This document shows positions 27,995 through 37,156 of a stretch of 64,000 nt of DNA, one piece after another (the stretch's first letter is position 1; each line of letters opens with the position of its first letter). The stretch lies in contig NZ_JAAWWD010000062.1 of NCBI RefSeq assembly GCF_021404545.1, positions 1 to 64,000 on the forward strand, read 5' to 3'. The notes under the pieces were generated by a model. That model made no database searches, was not told the origin of the DNA, and was given only the letters and a program-made list of their open reading frames with translations. Source of the stretch: Aestuariivita sp. (lineage in GTDB: Bacteria; Pseudomonadota; Alphaproteobacteria; Rhodobacterales; Rhodobacteraceae). The position numbers and the translations under genes were made by a program.

Positions 27995-28915
27995 ATGAAC
28001 GTGACCCTGAAACAGCTGAGATATTTCGAGGCGCTCACCCGCCATGGCCATTTCGGCCGGGCGGCCGAGGCATCCTCGATCTCGCAGCCCGCATTGTCCC
28101 AGCAAATCAAGGAACTTGAGGCAGAGCTCGGTGTCATCCTGTTTGAACGCAGCGCGCGTCAGGTACGTCTGACCGGCTTTGGCGAGGATGTTGCAGGCCG
28201 GGTAAGCGATATCTTGCGCTCGGTCGATGAGCTGGGCGATCTGGCGCGCTCGGCTCAGGACCGGTTGGTCGGAAGGCTGAGAATCGGGGTGATTCCCACC
28301 ATCGCGCCCTATCTCCTGCCAACGCTTCTGGGGCGGTTGTCGGATCTGCATCTGGATCTGGATATCCATGTGCGCGAAACCCTGACCCCGCGCCTGATCC
28401 GAGAATTGGCGGACGGGCAACTGGATTGCGCGATCCTGGCCCTGCCGGTATCCGATCCGGCCTTTACCGAGGTCGCACTCTTTTCCGAAGCGATGGTTCT
28501 GGTGCGCCCCGGAGATCAGGGCGGCATGCCGGTCCCGACCGCCGACGAACTACGCGAGACGCGGCTATTGCTGTTGGAGGAGGGGCATTGTTTTCGCGAT
28601 CAGGCCCTGTCGTTCTGCAATCTGGGGGCGGCGCGGCCGCGCGAAGGCCTCGACGGCAGCTCGTTGTCGACCCTGGTCCAGATGGTGGGCGCAGGGATCG
28701 GCGTGACCCTGATCCCGGAAATGGCGGTTCCGGTGGAAACCCGCTCGGCCTCGGTCGCGCTGGCGCGGTTCGATCCGCCCGAACCGGGACGCACAGTGGG
28801 TATGATCTGGCGCAAGACCAGCCCGCTTGCCACCCGGTTGACGCAGATCGCCGATGTGGTGCGGGACAGCGCCGATCACCTGCGCGCGCTTCGGGCCAGC
28901 ACATCCGTGATCTGA
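27995..28915 (+). CDS. oxyR: Peroxide-sensing LysR regulator OxyR
   Basis: 306 residues. The N-terminal HTH is TLKQLRYFEALTRHGHFGRAAEASSISQPALSQQIKELE; the effector domain follows from about 90. The redox pair is conserved: Cys in EEGHCFRDQALSFC with exactly eight residues between the two cysteines, as in E. coli OxyR C199/C208, and the adjacent His is kept. The divergent katG confirms the assignment. No good Shine-Dalgarno precedes the ATG. Confidence 0.95.
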   Translation: MNVTLKQLRYFEALTRHGHFGRAAEASSISQPALSQQIKELEAELGVILFERSARQVRLTGFGEDVAGRVSDILRSVDELGDLARSAQDRLVGRLRIGVIPTIAPYLLPTLLGRLSDLHLDLDIHVRETLTPRLIRELADGQLDCAILALPVSDPAFTEVALFSEAMVLVRPGDQGGMPVPTADELRETRLLLLEEGHCFRDQALSFCNLGAARPREGLDGSSLSTLVQMVGAGIGVTLIPEMAVPVETRSASVALARFDPPEPGRTVGMIWRKTSPLATRLTQIADVVRDSADHLRALRASTSVI

Positions 28916-28957
28916 GTTTTTCGTGACAGTTTGCAGCGCAGCCCTATCTGTCTTGTC

Positions 28958-29788
28958 ATGCTCAGGATCTGTTTTGCCGCCGCCCTTTGCCTGCTTGCCC
29001 TGCCACTTGCCGCGCAGGATCAGCGCCGCCCCAGCCACTGCTTCGCGATCGCGGATGCAGCCCCCGGTCTGACCTATATTCACAAGGCCAGCTGGACCGA
29101 GCCGGTGCCTGAGTTTTCCGTGCGTTTGCAGTATATTGCCCATGCGAGCTTTCTTATCCAGACACCCGGTGGCCTGACGGCGGTGACCGATTTTACCGGC
29201 TTTATCGGCAATACCCGCCTGATCCCCGATGTGGTCACCATGAACCACGCCCATTCCACCCACTGGACGTCCAACCCCGATCCGGCGATCCCCCATGTCC
29301 TGCGCGGATGGGGAGAGGAGTTCGGCGCAGGCATCGACCACCACCTCGATCTGGGCGAAATGCTGGTGCGCAATGTCTCCACCGATATCCGCTCGCAGTT
29401 TTCGGGGTCCGAGCCGGCCGGTAACTCGATCTTTGTCTTTGAGGTGGCGGGCCTTTGCATCGGGCATCTGGGGCATCTGCACCACGTGCCCAATGACGAA
29501 CAATTCGCGGCACTTGGGCGGCTCGATGTGGTGATGGCCCCGGTCGATGGGGGCTATACCATGGCGCTGCCAGAGATGATTTCGGTGCTCAAACGGCTGA
29601 AATCCTCCGTCGTGATCCCGATGCACTGGTTTAGCGGCTTTTCACTCGACAGCTTTCTGACCGGCATGGCGGATGAGTTCGCGATCGAGCGTCCGGGCGA
29701 GGCGTGGCTGGAGGTGTCGCTGCGCAGCTTGCCGGATCGGCCGACGGTGGTGGTGCTCCAACCCGCCTGGCTGCGCGACCCCGAATAG
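28958..29788 (+). CDS. Secreted metallo-beta-lactamase-fold hydrolase (UlaG-like)
   Basis: 276 residues from MLRICFAAALCLLALPLAAQ, a clear signal peptide cleaved near residue 21, so the mature protein is periplasmic. Metal-binding region signatures are VRLQYIAHASFLIQT, VTMNHAHSTHW (replacing the usual HxHxDH), FEVAGLCIGHLGHLHHVPND and VVIPMHWF. This is the beta-lactamase-like type 3 branch. The substrate is unknown. It follows oxyR by 42 bases on the same strand and may share its transcript. Confidence 0.82.
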   Translation: MLRICFAAALCLLALPLAAQDQRRPSHCFAIADAAPGLTYIHKASWTEPVPEFSVRLQYIAHASFLIQTPGGLTAVTDFTGFIGNTRLIPDVVTMNHAHSTHWTSNPDPAIPHVLRGWGEEFGAGIDHHLDLGEMLVRNVSTDIRSQFSGSEPAGNSIFVFEVAGLCIGHLGHLHHVPNDEQFAALGRLDVVMAPVDGGYTMALPEMISVLKRLKSSVVIPMHWFSGFSLDSFLTGMADEFAIERPGEAWLEVSLRSLPDRPTVVVLQPAWLRDPE

Positions 29789-29856
29789 ACTGCGAGGTGC
29801 GGCCCCGGAGCGGCGCCCGCATTGTGAAGCGTGCCATTGTTTGCTAGGCCTCTGAC

Positions 29857-31278
29857 ATGTCCCTCTCTCCGGTTACCGAAGCGGTCGAAAAAGACTTGCG
29901 CGCGCGCCTGCCCGCACAGACATTTTGCGCGCCGGAGCCGCGATTTCTGGAAGAGCCGCGCGGACGATACGCAGGCAGCGCAGGCTTGGTTCTGGCACCC
30001 CGGACGGCGGCCGAGGTGGCGACCATTCTCGAACGTTGCAATGCGGCCCGGGTTCCCGTGATCCCCTATGGCGGCGGCACCGGTCTGGTCGGTGGTCAGG
30101 TGGCCGACGGTGATCTTGCACCGGTCATTCTGACGCTGGAAAGGATGACGACGATCCGCGCGGTTTACCCGGATGAGAATGTGCTGGTGGCGGAGGCGGG
30201 TGTGACCCTGGCGGATGTCCAACGTGCCGCCGCGGATCTGGACCGGCTCTTCCCGCTGTCGCTTGCATCCGAGGGATCGGCCCGCATCGGTGGCAATCTT
30301 GCAACGAATGCGGGTGGTACCGGAGTGCTGCGCTATGGCAACGCGCGCGATCTGTGTCTGGGGCTTGAGGCGGTTTTGCCCGATGGGCAGATCTGGCACG
30401 GCCTCAGCCGGTTGCGCAAGGACAACACCGGCTATGATCTCAAGAATTTGCTGATCGGGTCGGAAGGGACATTGGGCGTCATCACAGCCGCCGCGCTGAA
30501 ACTGGTGCCCCGCCCCGCGGGCGAAGGCACGGCGGTGATCGCGGTCCCTTCGCCGCAGGCGGCATTGCAGCTCCTGTCGCTGGCACGCACCCAGTTGGGA
30601 GAAGGGGTGAGTGCATTTGAACTGATCCATCGGACCGGATTTGACTTTTTGTCCGAAACGCTGCCCGAGATCCGGCATCCCTTTGCGACGCCTCCCGAAT
30701 GGTGCGTCCTGATCGAGCTTGGCCTCGCCAAGGGGCTCGACCCTGAAATGGCTCTCGCGACGCTGTTTGAGGCTGCCCTTGCGGCCGGGCTCGCAAGCGA
30801 TGGGCTGATCGCGCAATCCCAAACGCAACGGGCCCAGTTCTGGTCCGTGCGCGAGCATATCCCTGAGGCCAACCGGCGGATCGGCTCGGTTTCAAGCCAC
30901 GACATCTCGGTGCCACTCGGCGCGATTGCCGAATTCATCGCACGCGCGGGCGAAGCGGTCGCGGCGCGGGGCGCGTTCCGGATCAACTGCTTTGGCCATG
31001 TCGGCGACGGTAACCTGCACTACAATGTTTTTCCTGTCCCGGGCAAAACCCGTGCGGATCATCAGCATCAGCGCGAAGAGATCAAACGCGCGATACATGA
31101 TCTGGTGCATGAGATGGGCGGATCGGTCAGCGCAGAACATGGGGTTGGCCGCCTCAAAGTCTCGGACCTGGAACGCTATGGCGATCCGGCGAAACTGGCG
31201 GCGATACGCGCGATCAAGACGGCGCTTGATCCGCAAGGCATCATGAACCCAGGCGCTGTGCTGCGCCAACTGACCTAA
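29857..31278 (+). CDS. FAD-linked 2-hydroxyacid dehydrogenase (GlcD/D-lactate dehydrogenase family)
   Basis: 473 residues. The FAD_binding_4 domain carries VPVIPYGGGTGLVGGQV near 67-83 and IGGNLATNAGGTGVLRYG; the C-terminal FAD-oxidase domain has GHVGDGNLHYNVFPVP and SAEHGVGRLK, positioning metal and substrate ligands. Members oxidise D-lactate, D-2-hydroxyglutarate or glycolate at the membrane surface. No GlcE or GlcF partner is adjacent, so a single-subunit D-lactate or D-2-hydroxyglutarate dehydrogenase is more likely than glycolate oxidase. Confidence 0.9.
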   Translation: MSLSPVTEAVEKDLRARLPAQTFCAPEPRFLEEPRGRYAGSAGLVLAPRTAAEVATILERCNAARVPVIPYGGGTGLVGGQVADGDLAPVILTLERMTTIRAVYPDENVLVAEAGVTLADVQRAAADLDRLFPLSLASEGSARIGGNLATNAGGTGVLRYGNARDLCLGLEAVLPDGQIWHGLSRLRKDNTGYDLKNLLIGSEGTLGVITAAALKLVPRPAGEGTAVIAVPSPQAALQLLSLARTQLGEGVSAFELIHRTGFDFLSETLPEIRHPFATPPEWCVLIELGLAKGLDPEMALATLFEAALAAGLASDGLIAQSQTQRAQFWSVREHIPEANRRIGSVSSHDISVPLGAIAEFIARAGEAVAARGAFRINCFGHVGDGNLHYNVFPVPGKTRADHQHQREEIKRAIHDLVHEMGGSVSAEHGVGRLKVSDLERYGDPAKLAAIRAIKTALDPQGIMNPGAVLRQLT

Positions 31279-31282
31279 AGGC

Positions 31283-31347
31283 GCGGCTGCGCCGCACATG
31301 ATTTATTCGTGCGCGGCCGCACGGGCCTTGAGGGACATCTCCCTCAA
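31283..31347. terminator. Three consecutive hairpins after the GlcD-like gene
   Basis: GCGGC-TGC-GCCGC (31283-31295) is followed by GTGCG-CGGC-CGCAC (31309-31322) and a perfect eight-base stem TTGAGGGA/TCCCTCAA with loop CATC (31328-31347). They lie between convergent genes (GlcD-like and apt) and probably end transcripts from both sides. Confidence 0.6.
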
Positions 31348-31398
31348 ACTCCCTGTGGCGTTGCGCACCGACATGACCGACAAAAGCACTCCCTGATG

Positions 31399-31418
31399 CT
31401 TCTTCTCGCTTGAAATAC
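31399..31418 (+). repeat. Dispersed extragenic repeat, copy 1
   Basis: Sequence GCTTCTTCTCGC followed by TTGAAATAC; related copies occur at 42033-42052 (inverted) and 63602-63624, all between genes. Confidence 0.55.
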
Positions 31419-31469
31419 GACCTTTGGGCGCAGCCCTAACAGCCGCGCGCGGTCGCAAATACGCGTGCC

Positions 31470-32000
31470 TCAGGTCCCCTCAAAGGCGCAAAGCGCATGC
31501 ACGTCCATGCCCAGGTTCTCCAGCACCTTCCGCCCGCCCAGATCGGGCAGATCGATCACAAACGCGCAGGACACGATCTCCCCGCCCAGCCGCTCGATCA
31601 ACGAAATGCCCGCCGCAGCAGTGCCGCCCGTGGCCAGAAGATCGTCTACGACCAGAATTTTTTCACCGGCCTCGATGGCATCGTCGTGGATCTCCACAAT
31701 TGCCTCGCCATATTCCAGTTTGTAGTCTTGGCTGATCGTGGTGCCGGGCAGTTTGCCTTTCTTGCGAATGGGCACGAACCCGACAGACAGCTGATGCGCG
31801 ATCGCACCGCCCAGGATGAACCCGCGTGCTTCCAGACCGACGACCTTGTCGATCTGCTGACCCGCATAGGGGTGCAGCATCTGGTCGATGGCCATCCGAA
31901 AACCGCGTGGATCGGCAAAAAGCGTGGTCACATCGCGAAACATGATGCCGTCATGCGGGAAATCCACAATGGTGCGGATGTAATCCTGTACTGTTTTCAA
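31470..32000 (-). CDS. apt: Adenine phosphoribosyltransferase
   Basis: 176 residues, standard length. The PRPP-binding motif is [14 protein letters not shown] near 120; [33 protein letters not shown] and [12 protein letters not shown] are the family signatures. It salvages adenine to AMP in the cytoplasm, using the adenine released by the mtnP product encoded 1.6 kb away. Confidence 0.97.
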   Translation of the reverse strand: MKTVQDYIRTIVDFPHDGIMFRDVTTLFADPRGFRMAIDQMLHPYAGQQIDKVVGLEARGFILGGAIAHQLSVGFVPIRKKGKLPGTTISQDYKLEYGEAIVEIHDDAIEAGEKILVVDDLLATGGTAAAGISLIERLGGEIVSCAFVIDLPDLGGRKVLENLGMDVHALCAFEGT

Positions 32001-32038
32001 AACCTTGTCCTTTTCGTCACACGGGCCGGATCCGCCCG

Positions 32039-32668
32039 CTATGTCGCCCGTCGCACCGTCGCGGTCAGCAGTCCCATCGCGACCAGCATAGCCCCGCCTG
32101 CCCGGGTCAGCCAGGTGATAACGGACGGTCGCCCGATGGTCTTGCGCAACCGATCAGCCAGCAGCGCATAGGCCAGCGCGTTCAGCGCCGCCAACCCCAC
32201 GAACGTCGCAATCAGGATCGCAAATTGCGGCGGCAGCGGCGCATCGGGTCGCACGAATTGTGGAACGAAGGCAATAAAAAACGCAATGGATTTCGGGTTG
32301 AGCGCCGTCACCGTCGCCGCATGCCCAAAAACACCGCGCGGTGTCACGTCGCGACCGGTTGTGACCGGATCCAGACCCGCCGATGGCGCGGAGCGCAACA
32401 GCTTGATCCCCAGCCATACCAGATAGATCGCGCCCACCCATTTCAGAAGGGTGAACGCCGTGGCCGAGGCCAGCACCAGCGCACCCAGGCCCGCCAGGGA
32501 TGCGGTCATCGCAATCAGATCGCCCAGGGCCACACCCCCGGCGCAGGCCACGGCCACGCTGCGGCCCTTGGACAGCGCATAGCTCAGCACCAGCAGTACC
32601 GTGGGTCCGGGGATCAGCAAAAGCGCTATTGAGGCGGCAACGAAAGCCAGCCAAAGATCGAGTTCCAT
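32039..32668 (-). CDS. LysE/RhtB family exporter
   Basis: 209 residues with six membrane helices. Starts [49 protein letters not shown], the canonical RhtB/LysE opening with the PGP motif. Inner-membrane efflux of amino acids or analogues is expected; the substrate is unknown. Downstream of the M15-like gene on the same strand but not overlapping. Confidence 0.9.
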   Translation of the reverse strand: MELDLWLAFVAASIALLLIPGPTVLLVLSYALSKGRSVAVACAGGVALGDLIAMTASLAGLGALVLASATAFTLLKWVGAIYLVWLGIKLLRSAPSAGLDPVTTGRDVTPRGVFGHAATVTALNPKSIAFFIAFVPQFVRPDAPLPPQFAILIATFVGLAALNALAYALLADRLRKTIGRPSVITWLTRAGGAMLVAMGLLTATVRRAT

Positions 32669-32725
32669 GCACCATACTCCGTCGTTTTCCCAAAAAGGGC
32701 ATTCACAGAGCGGATTGTCCAGTGA

Positions 32726-33565
32726 TCAGGGCAACTTGATCGCTTGTACGTGCATCCAATCGAAATTGCGGACCCGGCCCAGCGACAGCCAGCCCTCTTC
32801 CTCCCAGAACGTCCAGAAATCCAGGCAATCGGCGCGCGCCAGCCGCGATTTCTTCCACCCCCAGTCCAATCTGTTACGGCCCGGATCGAAATCGATGGCT
32901 GCGGCGAAGGAGTGCGTCGACCAGGTGGATCCGTTCTGCTTGGCCCTAACGAATTTGCACCCGCCATACAGATCGAGACCCATATCGATGCGCGCGGCTT
33001 CGTCATATCTGTCCGCGATCTTGACCAGCACGCGCTCAAGGCTTTCGGCGACTTTCGGATGGCAGCCGATCCGGCTTGTCGTCACACTGCGTTGCCAGTC
33101 CAGCTTCATTTCCCACGGCACCGTGACGATCGTCGTTTGCGGTTCGCCACCGTGATTGGGATTGAAATCGAAAAAGTCGAAAAGCGCCTGTTGACCTGCG
33201 TGATCCGCAGGCCAGCCATTGGGATTGGCGTCCAGCGGCACGATATCGCGGAAATTCAGCGGCCGTTCTCCGGTTTCCTTGAAAAAGGCGAAATCGGCAT
33301 AGGCCGTCTCCGTCAGGCTGCCCCAGAGCCCGTCTGCCGGTCCGGGCTCGATCCCGGCATCCTTGCAGGCCAACTGGAACGCGGCCACGCGCTTGCGCGC
33401 TGTACTCCAGCCGGATGGATCGCCGCTCAGCTCGGCGGGACGTGCCTCGATCACACCGGCAGCGGATTGATCGAGCGTGTCGTTCAACTGGCCGTCGATG
33501 GGACCTTGGTAAAGGCCCGCCGTGGCAAGCTCTTCTTGCAAAATGCGTAATGCGCCCTGCTTCAT
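32726..33565 (-). CDS. M15-type peptidase/endolysin-like protein
   Basis: 279 residues from MKQGALRILQEELATAG with a G-rich ribosome site; no signal peptide. The N-terminal part resembles a peptidoglycan-binding repeat (LYQGPIDGQLND, ACKDAGIEPGPADGLWG). The C-terminal part has STHSFAAAIDFDPGRN and NFDWMHVQ, the zinc-binding His, Asp and His of M15/VanY D-Ala-D-Ala carboxypeptidases. Phage L-alanyl-D-glutamate endolysins share this layout, so it may be phage-derived or a gene-transfer-agent-like lysin. A lone gene without other phage genes nearby. Confidence 0.72.
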   Translation of the reverse strand: MKQGALRILQEELATAGLYQGPIDGQLNDTLDQSAAGVIEARPAELSGDPSGWSTARKRVAAFQLACKDAGIEPGPADGLWGSLTETAYADFAFFKETGERPLNFRDIVPLDANPNGWPADHAGQQALFDFFDFNPNHGGEPQTTIVTVPWEMKLDWQRSVTTSRIGCHPKVAESLERVLVKIADRYDEAARIDMGLDLYGGCKFVRAKQNGSTWSTHSFAAAIDFDPGRNRLDWGWKKSRLARADCLDFWTFWEEEGWLSLGRVRNFDWMHVQAIKLP

Positions 33566-33644
33566 TCTGTACCCCCAAATAAATGAATAGCCTAAATAGA
33601 CCTTCACTCTACCAGAGGGGGAAGATTCGCGAAACGTTCGCGTA

Positions 33645-34517
33645 TCAGATGATGCGCCCGGCCACGGCGCTCAGTTTTTCGACCATTGCCGGATCGCGTT
33701 TTTCGGGGGCAGTCAGGATCGCATGGTCCAGCGCGCGGTCGCAGCCATGTGGGCAGGGTGCGCGATCGGCTCCCAGAAGGGCTGGCAGGCGCGCAATCAG
33801 GCCGCGCGCCTTTTCGGCATTGCCCATCAAGGTCGCGATGATCCGGCTGACATCGACCTCCCCGTGATCGGGGTGCCAACTGTCGTAATCGGTGACCATC
33901 GCGACAGAGGCGTAGCAGATCTCCGCTTCGCGGGCCAGTTTGGCCTCGGGCATATTGGTCATGCCGATGACATCCGCCCCCCAGCTTTCGCGATACATCT
34001 TCGATTCCGCCAGTGTTGAGAATTGCGGTCCCTCCATCGCCAGATACGTGCCGCCGCGATGCACGGCGATGCCTTGGTCGCGTGCGGCTGTCTCGCACGC
34101 CTGGCTCAGGCGCGGGCATGTCGGATGCGCGACCGAAACGTGGGCCACCAGACCCGGGCCGAAAAACGACTTCTCGCGCGCGGACGTCCGGTCGATGAAC
34201 TGGTCGACGACCACGAAATCCCCTGGCGCCATTTCGTCGCGGAACGAGCCCACCGCAGAGACGCTGATGATATCGGTCACGCCGAGCCGCTTGAGCACAT
34301 CGATATTGGCGCGATAGGGCACCGAACTGGGGGTGTGCACATGCCCGCGCCCGTGTCTTGGCAGGAACGCCATGTCGACCCCGCCAAGAGTTCCGGTCAG
34401 GATCTGATCGGAGGGCGCGCCGAACGGGCTTTCGACGGACTGCCATGCGGCGTCGTGCAGGCCGTCGATCTCATAGATGCCGGATCCGCCGATTACGGCA
34501 ATCATGGTACGGGTCAT
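33645..34517 (-). CDS. mtnP: S-methyl-5'-thioadenosine phosphorylase
   Basis: 290 residues of the PNP/MTAP fold. Starts MIAVIGGSGIYEIDGL; FLPRHGRGHVHTPSSVPYRANI and MEGPQFSTLAESKMYRESWGADVIGMTNMPEAKLAREAEICYASVAMVTDYDSWH carry the phosphate- and purine-binding residues. It phosphorolyses methylthioadenosine to adenine and methylthioribose-1-phosphate; apt nearby can recycle the adenine. Confidence 0.96.
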   Translation of the reverse strand: MTRTMIAVIGGSGIYEIDGLHDAAWQSVESPFGAPSDQILTGTLGGVDMAFLPRHGRGHVHTPSSVPYRANIDVLKRLGVTDIISVSAVGSFRDEMAPGDFVVVDQFIDRTSAREKSFFGPGLVAHVSVAHPTCPRLSQACETAARDQGIAVHRGGTYLAMEGPQFSTLAESKMYRESWGADVIGMTNMPEAKLAREAEICYASVAMVTDYDSWHPDHGEVDVSRIIATLMGNAEKARGLIARLPALLGADRAPCPHGCDRALDHAILTAPEKRDPAMVEKLSAVAGRII

Positions 34518-34734
34518 GGAGCCTCCAGGGATGTCGCGTTGCCAGTTTTAGAGCCTTGGGGCCGACATGCAACCGCGTGTGTACATATGAGTAACGCGCA
34601 ATCCTGGCAGCGCTTGCTATGCGCTGGATGCATGGCGGCATTCTCCTCCGTGCGGTAGCGCTGGAGCCGCGCACTGGATATGACACGGGATTGCCCGAAA
34701 TCCATCAGACAGGACTCCTATTTTGCCCCGTGCC

Positions 34735-36348
34735 ATGCTTGCCTCGTTTGCCGAGCGCCTATCGATGACCGACCTGCGCCGTCCTCAAGGGTTCGGGTTT
34801 GAGCGGCTGAGGATCGAGCTGTTGTCCGGTTTGACAGTGGCGCTGGCCCTGGTGCCAGAGGCCGTGGCCTTTGCCTTTGTCGCCGGTGTGCATCCTTTGG
34901 TGGGGCTTTACGCTGCGTTTCTGGTGGGGCTGATTACGGCGCTGATCGGGGGGCGACCAGGCATGATCTCGGGGGCGACAGGGGCATTGGCTGTCGTGAT
35001 GGTCGCGTTGGTCGCGCAGCACGGGGTCGAGTATCTCTTTGCCACGGTGGTGTTGATGGGGATCCTTCAGATCGCGGCGGGGGTGCTGCGGTGGGGCAAG
35101 TTCATCCGGCTGGTGCCGCATCCTGTGATGCTTGGGTTTGTGAACGGGCTGGCGATCGTTATCTTTCTGGCGCAGCTCACCCAGTTCAAGGTGCCCGGCA
35201 CCTTGGAAAACACCGGACACGGCATGGCCGGAGGAGAGTGGCTGCCGCCCGCCGAGATGGCACTGATGCTGGGCCTTGTGGCACTGACCATGGCCATCAT
35301 CTGGGGCATGCCGCGGCTGACCAAAGCGATTCCGGCACCGCTCGCGGGGATAGGGGTTGTCGCCGGGCTGGTGATCGCCTTTGGGGTGGACGTGCCGCGG
35401 GTGGGCGATCTGGCCTCGATCCAGGGCGGATTGCCCTCGTTTCACATCCCCAGCGTGCCCCTGAGCTTTGAGACCTTCCAGATCATCCTGCCTTACGCGG
35501 TCATTCTGGCCGCGATCGGGCTCATCGAGAGCTTGCTGACGCTGAACCTGGTGGGCGAGATGACCAACAAGCGCGGTGGGGCCAGTCAGGAATGTGTCGC
35601 ACAGGGCGTGGCCAACACGGTGACCGGCTTTTTCGGCGGTATGGGCGGGTGCGCGATGATCGGGCAGTCGATGATCAACGTGAAATCTGGCGGACGCACG
35701 CGGATTGCCGGTGTGGCGGCGGCGCTCTTTTTGCTGGTTTTTATCCTCTTTGCCTCCCCGGTCATCGAGCTCATCCCGCTGGCAGCCCTTGTCGGTGTGA
35801 TGTTCATGGTGGTGATCGGTACCTTTGCCTGGAACAGCCTCAAGATCCTGCGCAAGGTGCCGCTGACGGATGCATTCGTCATTATCCTGGTGACCGTTGT
35901 AACCGTGATGGAGGATCTTGCGGTTGCTGTCGTTGTTGGGGTGATCGTCTCGGCGCTGGCCTATGCCTGGAACAATGCGCGGCGCATTCATGCGCGGACC
36001 TACGACACGCCCGAAGGCGCGCGGGTCTATCAGGTGCAAGGGCCCCTCTTTTTCGGTTCGGCCGAAGGGTTTGCCGAGCTTTTCAGCCCGCAGACCGATC
36101 CGGCGCGCGTCATCGTCGATTTCGCAGACAGCCGGGTGGTCGATCAATCCGCGCTCCAGGCGATCGAGGCTGTGGCGCAGAAATACGAGGGACTTGGCAA
36201 GCAGATCCAGCTGCGCCATCTGAGCCGGGACTGTCATCAACTGCTGAACAAGGCGGGGCATTTGATGGTGGATAGCGACGACGATCCCGATTATGAGATC
36301 GCGGTGGATTACTCGGTGCGGACCGGCATTCTAGGCGGGCATGGGTGA
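34735..36348 (+). CDS. SulP family anion transporter with STAS domain
   Basis: 537 residues from the ATG at 34735. The N-terminal membrane domain has about 12-14 helices (LLSGLTVALALVPEAVAFAFVAGVHPLVGLYAAFLVGL, GMISGATGALAVVMVALVAQHG). The C-terminal STAS domain starts near 430 (VYQVQGPLFFGSAEGFAELF, RVIVDFADSRVVDQSALQAIEAV). SulP proteins carry sulfate, bicarbonate or other anions across the inner membrane; the substrate is not identifiable here and no bicarbonate-linked partner gene is adjacent. The open frame also offers a TTG four codons earlier. Confidence 0.93.
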   Translation: MLASFAERLSMTDLRRPQGFGFERLRIELLSGLTVALALVPEAVAFAFVAGVHPLVGLYAAFLVGLITALIGGRPGMISGATGALAVVMVALVAQHGVEYLFATVVLMGILQIAAGVLRWGKFIRLVPHPVMLGFVNGLAIVIFLAQLTQFKVPGTLENTGHGMAGGEWLPPAEMALMLGLVALTMAIIWGMPRLTKAIPAPLAGIGVVAGLVIAFGVDVPRVGDLASIQGGLPSFHIPSVPLSFETFQIILPYAVILAAIGLIESLLTLNLVGEMTNKRGGASQECVAQGVANTVTGFFGGMGGCAMIGQSMINVKSGGRTRIAGVAAALFLLVFILFASPVIELIPLAALVGVMFMVVIGTFAWNSLKILRKVPLTDAFVIILVTVVTVMEDLAVAVVVGVIVSALAYAWNNARRIHARTYDTPEGARVYQVQGPLFFGSAEGFAELFSPQTDPARVIVDFADSRVVDQSALQAIEAVAQKYEGLGKQIQLRHLSRDCHQLLNKAGHLMVDSDDDPDYEIAVDYSVRTGILGGHG

Positions 36349-36461
36349 TCAGAAACTGACGCAGTTTCTGATCATTTTCTGACCCAGAAAATGTCCGCAC
36401 TCACTTCAGCGTTCGCGAAAAACTGCGTCAGTTTCTCACCATTTTCTGTCTCAGAAAATGG
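36347..36461. repeat. Duplicated double-hairpin element between convergent genes
   Basis: Two near-identical units of about 41 bases (36353-36393 and 36420-36460) each contain two hairpins. In the first, stems are GATCAGAAACTG/CAGTTTCTGATC (loop ACG) and CATTTTCTG/CAGAAAATG (loop ACC). In the second they are AAACTG/CAGTTT (loop CGT) and CCATTTTCTG/CAGAAAATGG (loop TCT). It fills the gap between the convergent SulP and flavin-reductase genes and probably terminates both, in a tandem-duplicated form. Confidence 0.8.
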
Positions 36462-36466
36462 CCCCT

Positions 36467-37072
36467 TCAGTCATCGGGGCGCGCCAGCTCGAATACGTCC
36501 TGCACCCGGACATAGTCGCGATACCCCAACCGGCTGAGTGGCTGATACGTTGTGACATCCAACCGTCCGTCCTTGAGGCAATCGTCACGGATATGCACGC
36601 CGGTGACCTCGCCCAGAACCATATAGTTCGACTGGCCCTCCAGTGTCAGCACCTGTGTCAGCTTGCATTCCAGTGCGGCAGGCGCACCGCCCACACGCGC
36701 GCAGTCGATGGTGTCGCATTCAAGGGCCGTCAGACCAGCATGGGTGAACTCATCCACGTCCTTGGGCAGTGTGGCCGAGCTGGCATTCATCGCGTCGCGC
36801 ATCGCGTATTCCACCACATTGACGCAGAACACCCCCGTTTCGCGGATATTGGCAACACTGTCCTTGGTGTCGCCCTGATCGTCCTTGGCTGTGGTCGATG
36901 TGAACATCACCTGAGGCGGCACATAGGCCGTTGCATTGAAGAACGAATAGGGTGCTAGATTGTTGCGGCCCGTTCCATCTCGGGAGGAAATCCACCCAAT
37001 CGGGCGCGGCGTGACAATGGCGTTGAAGGGATTGTGCGGCAACCCATGGCCGTCCTGGGGTCTATAGAACAT
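36467..37072 (-). CDS. Flavin reductase family protein (FMN-binding split barrel)
   Basis: 201 residues. NPFNAIVTPRPIGWISSRD and NLAPYSFFNATAYVPPQVMFTS at the N-terminus are the FMN-binding split-barrel signature, followed by DSVANIRETGVFCVNVV and the C-terminal GEVTGVHIRDD. Members are NAD(P)H:FMN reductases or related flavoproteins; partner unknown. Confidence 0.9.
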   Translation of the reverse strand: MFYRPQDGHGLPHNPFNAIVTPRPIGWISSRDGTGRNNLAPYSFFNATAYVPPQVMFTSTTAKDDQGDTKDSVANIRETGVFCVNVVEYAMRDAMNASSATLPKDVDEFTHAGLTALECDTIDCARVGGAPAALECKLTQVLTLEGQSNYMVLGEVTGVHIRDDCLKDGRLDVTTYQPLSRLGYRDYVRVQDVFELARPDD

Positions 37073-37156
37073 CTCGGTCTCCGGTCGGTATTTGCCGAAG
37101 ACCTAACGCCATGCTAGGCCGAGCGCCACGGAAGAATTGAGCAGAGCGGCCGCCAC

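Noticed and set aside
34759-36261. A 500-codon open frame opposite the SulP gene
   Set aside because: Gln/His/Arg-rich, no hydrophobic or domain pattern; a shadow of the transporter gene.
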